A DNA stretch of 18,130 nt from JBLHLB01 sp047618505. GTDB lineage: Bacteria > Planctomycetota > UBA1135 > GCA-002686595. Below, one piece after another: positions 13,547 to 18,130 of this stretch. Both the position numbers and the translations under genes were made by a program. The stretch covers positions 1 to 18,130 of the forward strand of contig JBLHLB010000046.1 in NCBI GenBank assembly GCA_047618505.1, written 5' to 3'. Under the pieces are notes generated by a model, which saw nothing but the letters and a program-made list of their open reading frames with translations, did not search any database and had not been told where the DNA came from. Numbering within the stretch: position 1 is the first letter of the stretch; each line of letters starts with the position of its first letter.

Positions 13547-14950
13547 CTAAAACCGCCGACGCTGCGTCGAAGAGGGCAAGTTGAGAGCCTTGCGGTACTT
13601 CGTAATGGTGCGCCGTGCGATCTTGATCCCGTCCTTCTCCTTGAGAAGATCCGCCAGACGATCATCCGAGAGGGGATGCTCCGGATCCTCCTTCTCGATC
13701 ATCTCCTTGATACGTTGCTGGATCGAAGCTTGGCTCGCTTCGCCGCCGGAGTCCTTCTTCGTACCTCCGGAGAAGAACGATCGCAGGGAGAAGATGCCGT
13801 GGGGGGTCTGTACGTACTTGCCGGCGACGGCCCGACTGACGGTGGATATGTGCACGCCAATGGTGTCTGCCGTCTCGCTCATGCGTAGGGGACTCAGGCC
13901 CTTGATGCCCTTCTCAAGGAATTCCGGTTGGCGATCGAAGAGCGCCTGGGAAATGCGTTGCAATGTGCTCTGTCGTTGCTCCAACGCGTCGATGAACCAG
14001 CGCGCGTTCTCCAGCCGTTCCTGGATCCACTTGCGCACAGCGTCTCCACGCTTGGCCTGACGCAGGAGCTCCCGGTAGGTGCTGTTCAGGCCTAGGCGCG
14101 GCAGGCCTTCCCGAGTCAAGCGCACGACGAAACTGCCGTCTTCGTCTTCTACGACGACGTCTGGGTGAATGGTCTCTGCGCGTTGCTCGCCGTATTCACG
14201 CCCGGGGGAGGGATCGAGGGAGCGGATCACATCGATCGCTTCCTTGATCTCTTCGAGGCTCGAGCTTGTTTCTCGGGCGATCCGGGGCAGACGGTTGGTG
14301 GTGATGTTCTCAAGGTGATCTTCCACCAGCAGCCGGGCCAAGGGCGCGTCATACTCCGGGCGATCCAACTGCAATAGGAGGCAGTCCCGCAGGTCCCTAG
14401 CCCCCAGGGCCGGGTGTGTCGCACGACGTAGCAGGTATAGGATCTGCTGCAGCTCATCAACGTCCACATCGGGCTCCGGGCAGCTTTCCGCCAGGTCGTC
14501 GAGGGAATCCTGGAGATAGCCGCGGTGGTCGAGGGAATAGGCGATGAACTCAACCAAGCGATGGCCGCGCTCGCCCAAGTCCATCAGCGCGCTCTCCTGC
14601 AACAGTGAGTCCCCAAGGCTGTGGTAGGCCGCCGGCGTGTTCTGCATCGCCTCTTGCTTGCGGTCGCCGCCTTCCCCCGTGTTCGCCCGCTGGCGCCCAT
14701 CCCCAAAGTCGTTTTCGTAGCGCTCCAGGGTCTCGATCATGTTCTCGAGTGGATCGGCTTCCGTCTCCTTCGACTGTTCGTCCGGGGTGCGCTCTTCGAT
14801 TTCCAAGAACGGATTCTCGAGCAACTCCGCCGTGATGCGATCCTGCAGATCCAGGGAGGACAACTGCAGAATCTGCATCGCCTGGATCATCTGCGGCGAC
14901 TGGATCAGCCTCTGATCCATGCGCACCGACTGGGAGAGCCCTAGACGCAT
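13547..14950 (-). CDS. rpoN: RNA polymerase sigma-54 factor
   Basis: Sigma-54 directs RNA polymerase to -24/-12 promoters and keeps it inactive until an AAA+ enhancer-binding protein acts. The protein has about 467 residues, close to the family norm. Region I (1-50) reads MRLGLSQSVRMDQRL, then PQMIQAMQILQLSSLDLQDRI, the Gln/Leu-rich part that contacts activators. An acidic region II (about 50-110) follows, then the core-binding domain (from about AAYHSLGDSLLQE), the DNA-binding helix-turn-helix (SETADTIGVHISTVSRAVAGKY) and the RpoN box ARRTITKYRK (445-454) that reads the -24 element. ATG 14950 was chosen because region I begins there and AGAGGA lies eight bases upstream; the longer frame to 15034 is not supported. 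Two apparent partners are encoded in this window, at 896-2332 and 16241-17620. The gene diverges from the operon that encodes the second of these. Confidence 0.96.
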   Translation of the reverse strand: MRLGLSQSVRMDQRLIQSPQMIQAMQILQLSSLDLQDRITAELLENPFLEIEERTPDEQSKETEADPLENMIETLERYENDFGDGRQRANTGEGGDRKQEAMQNTPAAYHSLGDSLLQESALMDLGERGHRLVEFIAYSLDHRGYLQDSLDDLAESCPEPDVDVDELQQILYLLRRATHPALGARDLRDCLLLQLDRPEYDAPLARLLVEDHLENITTNRLPRIARETSSSLEEIKEAIDVIRSLDPSPGREYGEQRAETIHPDVVVEDEDGSFVVRLTREGLPRLGLNSTYRELLRQAKRGDAVRKWIQERLENARWFIDALEQRQSTLQRISQALFDRQPEFLEKGIKGLSPLRMSETADTIGVHISTVSRAVAGKYVQTPHGIFSLRSFFSGGTKKDSGGEASQASIQQRIKEMIEKEDPEHPLSDDRLADLLKEKDGIKIARRTITKYRKALNLPSSTQRRRF

Positions 14951-14958
14951 CGAGTGGA

Positions 14959-14964
14959 TCCTCT
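14959..14964 (-). promoter_or_regulatory. Shine-Dalgarno deciding the rpoN start
   Basis: On the minus strand AGAGGA lies eight bases before ATG 14950. It supports that start over the ATG at 15034, which would add 28 residues not found in sigma-54 proteins. Confidence 0.6.
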
Positions 14965-15177
14965 GTGGCGATCTGGGGCCGAAAGGCGAATTGTTCGTTC
15001 GGTGTGCATGCCAGGGAGATGACTTGGGGATCATGCCCGCGGGGTCTGCGGCGGCAGATCCGGGGGGCGCGCTTGCTAAGTCTAAGTATACGCGTCATAG
15101 GGACTGGTCTCGTTTGTGGCTCCGGAATCGTCTCGATTCCTTAGACCTAAACCCCCAGACCTCGTATTCATGGCCGC
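14965..15177. other. Divergent intergenic region between rpoN and the regulator/lpxH operon
   Basis: About 213 bp must hold promoters for both directions. On the minus strand a TATACT (15092-15087) could be a -10 element for rpoN, but no good -35 hexamer sits at the right distance. On the plus strand TTGCTA (15072-15077) followed by CATAGG after 17-18 nt is only a poor match. I see no coding frame, sigma-54 -24/-12 site or terminator here. Confidence 0.35.
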
Positions 15178-15651
15178 GTGCAGAATGACAACCAACCGAG
15201 AGTTTCCCCTGATGCCGCCTCCATCCAGGAAGAAAATCTGCCTGAGTCCAAGGCCGATCACCTGCTCCTGGCTGGGATAATGCTCGAGCAGGGTCTGGCC
15301 GACAAGCGCGCCGCTAAACGTTGGCGCAGCGCTGTCATGGATGGGAAGTGGGATGCTTCTGCCTGCGCCCAGGAAGTCCTGGTCAGCTCCAGCTCCGCAC
15401 GGGATGACCCCCGCCTGCGGGAGCGCTCGGCACGGCTCCTGCGCGATTTCCTGATGGCTCCCATGCAGAGCGGCGTGCGTGGTGCCGCTCGCAAGGGGCG
15501 AGCAAAGGTCCGTTCGGGCTTCGCCTTCGTGCTGGTGCAGATGTTCATCCTGGCGTTGTTTCTTGTGATGGCCTTTTCAGGTGCCGTGCTGCTGCGCATG
15601 AAGGGCAAGAGCCTTGATAGTTGGGCCGATTGGGTTCTTGACCTCTTTTGA
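15178..15651 (+). CDS. Small single-pass membrane protein of unknown function
   Basis: I do not recognise this 157-residue protein. The first about 105 residues are soluble, Ala/Arg/Glu-rich and helical in character (HLLLAGIMLEQGLADKRAAKRW, then an RLRERSARLLRDFLM helix). A basic stretch (ARKGRAKVRSG) leads into a single strong transmembrane helix at about residues 114-137 (FAFVLVQMFILALFLVMAFSG), with a short tail. By the positive-inside rule the basic N-terminal part should be cytoplasmic. Translation seems to start at GTG 15178 without an RBS; ATG 15277 is the next in-frame start, and would remove about a third of the soluble part. It heads a same-strand series with the GGDEF-like protein (48 bp later), the sigma-54 activator and lpxH. 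It may be a membrane partner in that signalling operon; this is inference from position. Confidence 0.65.
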   Translation: MQNDNQPRVSPDAASIQEENLPESKADHLLLAGIMLEQGLADKRAAKRWRSAVMDGKWDASACAQEVLVSSSSARDDPRLRERSARLLRDFLMAPMQSGVRGAARKGRAKVRSGFAFVLVQMFILALFLVMAFSGAVLLRMKGKSLDSWADWVLDLF

Positions 15652-15699
15652 TTCCCCGCGTCCTCGACTCTGCCCCCGGCGTGAACTAACTTGCCCAGC

Positions 15700-16236
15700 A
15701 TGAGCGAGTTCAGAAGCTCCGATGTGGAGGATCCCGGCGCCGGTGTCTTCTCCCTGACGCAGATTCGTCACCTGATGCGGGTCGAGTTCAGTCGCGCCCA
15801 ACGCTATGGCTACCCCGTGGGGTGCCTGACGTTGATCGTCGATCGACTCGACCATCTGCGGGACCTCTATGGCTATGAATTCCAGGACGGGATTTTGCAG
15901 GAGGTTATCCAGCTCGTCCAAGAGCAGACGCGTACCTGCGATTACCTTGGCCGCCTTATGGATGATCGGCTAATGGCGATCCTTCCGCACACGACGCGCG
16001 AAGGGGCGGAGGCCACCGCCAAGCGCATCATCGGAGCAGCCCGGCGACTTTCTTTCTCCGCGGAGGGCAACCGCTTGCAGGTGACCTTGTCCATCGGGGT
16101 TTCGCACTACGTCGAGGACAACACGATGTTCTTCGACAGTCTGGTGCAGGCCTCAGAGGCAGCGCTCGTGGAGGCCGTGGAGGATGGCGGCGATCGCTAC
16201 TTGCACCGCGATCCCGGCGTCACCGAGAAGCTCTAG
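15700..16236 (+). CDS. Degenerate GGDEF-domain protein with RxxD I-site-like motif (possible c-di-GMP receptor)
   Basis: This 178-residue protein is essentially one GGDEF domain with no sensor or transmembrane segment. The fold is recognisable from LTQIRHLMRVEFSRAQRYGYPVGCLTLIVDRLD, the LGRL lead-in, AILPHT, the EGAEATAKRI helix and VTLSIGVSHY. The active-site motif is not GG(D/E)EF but MDDRL (residues 87-91). Both glycines and the catalytic Glu are gone, and the usual FKxxND substrate region reads LDHLRDLYGYE, so diguanylate cyclase activity is not expected. RTCD (78-81) lies exactly five residues before the motif, the position of the RxxD inhibitory site that binds c-di-GMP dimers. It could therefore sense c-di-GMP. 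I chose ATG 15700 rather than TTG 15691. The next gene, a sigma-54 activator, starts 4 bp after its stop, so the two are co-transcribed. Confidence 0.85.
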   Translation: MSEFRSSDVEDPGAGVFSLTQIRHLMRVEFSRAQRYGYPVGCLTLIVDRLDHLRDLYGYEFQDGILQEVIQLVQEQTRTCDYLGRLMDDRLMAILPHTTREGAEATAKRIIGAARRLSFSAEGNRLQVTLSIGVSHYVEDNTMFFDSLVQASEAALVEAVEDGGDRYLHRDPGVTEKL

Positions 16237-16240
16237 CGCC

Positions 16241-17620
16241 ATGCTTGTTCTGCTGGCTGAAGACGAAGAGACGATCGCAGTTACTCTCCAGGATGCCCTG
16301 GAGGAAGCGGGGCACGAAGTCCTGCACGCGCCGGACACGGATGCGGCTATGGCGATTCTCGATGAGCGGAATCCCGATGTCGTGGTGACGGACATCCGCA
16401 TGCCCGGGGCGGGAGGCATGGCTCTCTTGGAGAAGGCGATCGAGCTAGATCCTAACCGTCCGGTGCTCCTGATGACGGGCTATGGAACCATCGAGCAGGC
16501 GGTCGAAGCCATGCGCATCGGCGCCGCCAACTACGTTCAGAAGCCCTTCCGCAATGAGGCTATTGTGGCTCTTGTCGGGCGCTTCGGGCGCGAGCGCGAT
16601 CTGGTGGCGGAGAATACTCGCCTGAAGGAAGAGTTGCGCGAACTTGCCCCCGAGCGACACGGCGAAATGGTAGGGGAGATGGTCGGTCGGTCGCTCGCCA
16701 TGATGGTGCTCTTCGAGCGCATTCGCACCGTCGCTGCAACGGACGCAACGGTGTCCATCGAAGGCGAAAGCGGCACTGGAAAAGAGCGCGTGGCCAAGGC
16801 CTTGCATGCCCTCTCACCTCGGGCTCAGGGGCCGTTTGTGGCCCTTTCCTGCGCGGCATTGCCGGAATCCCTGCTTGAGGCGGAACTCTTTGGGCATGAG
16901 AAGGGGGCCTTCACCGACGCCCACAAGGAGCGCCGTGGCCGCTTCGAGCTGGCCCATGGTGGCACGCTATTCCTTGACGACATTGACGACATGCCCCTGT
17001 CGGTCCAGGTCAAACTCTTGCGTGTTCTGCAGGAACGCAACTTCGAGCGGCTGGGTAGCGAAAAGCTGCGCGAAGTTGACATCCGCGTGGTGGCCGCAAC
17101 GAAGCTTCCCCTGCGGCAAATGGTGCGTGAGGGGAAGTTCAGAGAAGACCTCTACTATCGCATCCATGTCGTGCCGATCCATCTGCCGCCCCTGCGTGAC
17201 CGTGATGGTGATGTGCCCGTACTACTGCAGCACTTGATCAAGCGCCATGGTCGCGGGCGTGAGTACACCGTGGACGGTCCCACCTTGAATGCCCTGGAGC
17301 GCTACCCCTGGCCCGGGAACGTGCGCGAACTAGAAAACGCTGTGCAGCGCGGCATCGCGCTGGCAGGGCCGGATGGTGTTCTACGCCGTGAATTACTTCT
17401 GCCCCTGGACACCCGTTGGCGCGGGGCGACGGAACCATCGGATGAGGTTCGGCCCCTGCGCGAGGTCTTGCGCGAGGCGGAGGCTGCGCACCTCAAGAGC
17501 GCCCTGGAATCGACGGGGGGACACCGTACGCAGACGGCCGAGCTCCTCGGCATTTCGCGCAAGGTGCTCTGGGAGAAGATTAAGGATCACGGGCTCGAAG
17601 AACCCGGCGAAGGCAATTGA
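16241..17620 (+). CDS. Sigma-54 response regulator (NtrC family) with intact receiver and GAFTDA loop
   Basis: This 459-residue activator has a complete receiver (1-118): acidic LLAEDEE near the start, phosphoacceptor Asp51 in VVVTDIRMPG, MTGYG, and KP with Lys101. The AAA+ domain (about 145-375) has Walker A GESGTGKE (175-182), sensor I VVAAT and arginine-finger region FREDLYYRIH. A Fis-type helix-turn-helix ends the protein (about 427-451, TQTAELLGISRKVLWEKI). Two core motifs differ from consensus: the sigma-54 contact loop is GAFTDA (222-227) rather than GAFTGA, and Walker B is LFLDDIDD (D246, D247) rather than LFLDE. The start at ATG 16241 is 4 bp after the GGDEF-like gene; upstream in-frame ATG 16184 would run into that gene. 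The lpxH start overlaps the stop. No dedicated histidine kinase is visible in the window. Confidence 0.93.
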   Translation: MLVLLAEDEETIAVTLQDALEEAGHEVLHAPDTDAAMAILDERNPDVVVTDIRMPGAGGMALLEKAIELDPNRPVLLMTGYGTIEQAVEAMRIGAANYVQKPFRNEAIVALVGRFGRERDLVAENTRLKEELRELAPERHGEMVGEMVGRSLAMMVLFERIRTVAATDATVSIEGESGTGKERVAKALHALSPRAQGPFVALSCAALPESLLEAELFGHEKGAFTDAHKERRGRFELAHGGTLFLDDIDDMPLSVQVKLLRVLQERNFERLGSEKLREVDIRVVAATKLPLRQMVREGKFREDLYYRIHVVPIHLPPLRDRDGDVPVLLQHLIKRHGRGREYTVDGPTLNALERYPWPGNVRELENAVQRGIALAGPDGVLRRELLLPLDTRWRGATEPSDEVRPLREVLREAEAAHLKSALESTGGHRTQTAELLGISRKVLWEKIKDHGLEEPGEGN

Positions 17621-18130
17621 GCAATCTCCAAGAGGTGGACTTACCCCCCGGTACCCGGGTGGTCGGGGACCTGCATCTAGATGTTGAGCAGCCCAAGGCC
17701 GTGGCGCTCTTTTGCGCTTGGCTTGGTTCTCTGTCCGACTGTCCCCGCCTCGTGATCTTGGGAGATCTCTTCGAGTACTGGATTGGCATGGCCCAGGCCG
17801 AGTCGGAGGGCGGTTTGTTGGTGCTCGAGGCCATGCGAGGCCGCGTGGCCGCTGGCACGGAAATCGACGTGATCCCCGGGAACCGGGACTTCCTGTTGGA
17901 TGGCCGTTTTGAGGCGCGATCGGGAGCAAAGGTCCGCCACGAAGGATTCCTTGGTCGCCTACCCGGGGGGGAGCGCGTGCTGTTCCTGCACGGGGATGAG
18001 CTTTGCATACACGACCACTCCTACCAGCGTCTGAGGCGGGTCCTGCGCTCTGGACCGCTGCTCTGGCTAGCTCCACACCTACCCACTGGATTGGCCCGCG
18101 GCCTTGCCCGGCGTCTGAGGAGGGCCTCGA
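17617..18130 (+). CDS. lpxH: UDP-2,3-diacylglucosamine hydrolase, 3' end cut off
   Basis: LpxH cleaves UDP-2,3-diacylglucosamine to lipid X and UMP, a membrane-surface step of lipid A synthesis. The frame is open from 17617 to the right edge (about 171 codons). The calcineurin-type metal motifs are in order: VGDLHL, LVILGDLFEYWIG, IPGNRDFLL, FLHGDELC, then the subfamily-specific HDHSYQRLRR. These match LpxH better than general metallophosphatases. The start is most likely TTG 17617, overlapping the activator's TGA by 4 bp (TTGA) with GAAGG a few bases upstream; GTG 17635 and GTG 17659 are alternatives. The tight overlap suggests translational coupling to the sigma-54 activator. Its presence shows an LPS-making, diderm cell. 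The C-terminal part is missing, so the length cannot be compared with the family. Confidence 0.88.
   Translation, partial: MSNLQEVDLPPGTRVVGDLHLDVEQPKAVALFCAWLGSLSDCPRLVILGDLFEYWIGMAQAESEGGLLVLEAMRGRVAAGTEIDVIPGNRDFLLDGRFEARSGAKVRHEGFLGRLPGGERVLFLHGDELCIHDHSYQRLRRVLRSGPLLWLAPHLPTGLARGLARRLRRAS

Noticed and set aside
1..18130. Mobile elements, CRISPR arrays, tRNA or rRNA genes
   Set aside because: No transposase or integrase frame, no regularly spaced repeats, and no tRNA T-loop-like GGTTCGAATCC motif was found on reading through the window.

Overview
The window is GC-rich, densely coded and carries no mobile element, CRISPR array or RNA gene that I can see. It looks chromosomal and comes from a diderm (LPS-type) bacterium. 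A planctomycete-like source is my best guess. The reasons are the form of the sigma-54 N-terminus, an EF-P with a TPGNLRA loop, a large secreted PKD protein with a C-terminal module of the kind I associate with Planctomycetota, and few clear Shine-Dalgarno sequences. This assignment is inference from gene style, not from a marker gene.

Layout, left to right. (1) 1-2332, minus strand: a sigma-54 activator whose receiver domain has lost its phosphoacceptor, followed 15 bp later by a membrane-anchored helical protein that runs off the left edge. (2) 2333-2603: a divergent intergenic region with a perfect 8-bp dyad followed by a T-run. (3) 2604-5090, plus: a large secreted protein with a hydrolase-like part, a PKD domain and a C-terminal module. 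(4) 5109-6362, minus: an unrecognised protein that reads as a catalytically dead NtrC-type AAA+ domain joined to a degenerate histidine-kinase-ATPase-like domain. (5) 6480-9953, plus: a family 2 glycosyltransferase, a paralogue lacking the DxD motif, and a FemAB-like acyltransferase. (6) 9983-11105, minus: a PEGA lipoprotein and a GmhB-type heptose bisphosphate phosphatase lacking the usual zinc ligands. (7) 11194-12678, plus: a GT-C (PMT/ArnT-like) membrane glycosyltransferase. (8) 12703-14950, minus: rpoN followed by efp, separated by a hairpin cluster and a run of G5 tracts. (9) 15178-18130, plus: a small membrane protein, a degenerate GGDEF protein, a second sigma-54 activator with an intact receiver, and lpxH running off the right edge.

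Two themes link the genes. One is sigma-54 control: sigma-54 itself, two enhancer-binding proteins and one apparent pseudo-activator lie within 18 kb. The other is the cell envelope: lipid A (lpxH), heptose (gmhB), polyprenol-dependent glycosyl transfer, a FemAB-like protein and a lipoprotein. The second activator overlaps lpxH, so regulation and envelope synthesis are physically joined. The most striking feature is the number of proteins that keep their fold but have lost catalytic residues: the receiver of the first activator, the AAA+/HATPase protein, the second glycosyltransferase and the GGDEF protein. The GGDEF protein keeps an RxxD motif at the c-di-GMP inhibitory-site position.
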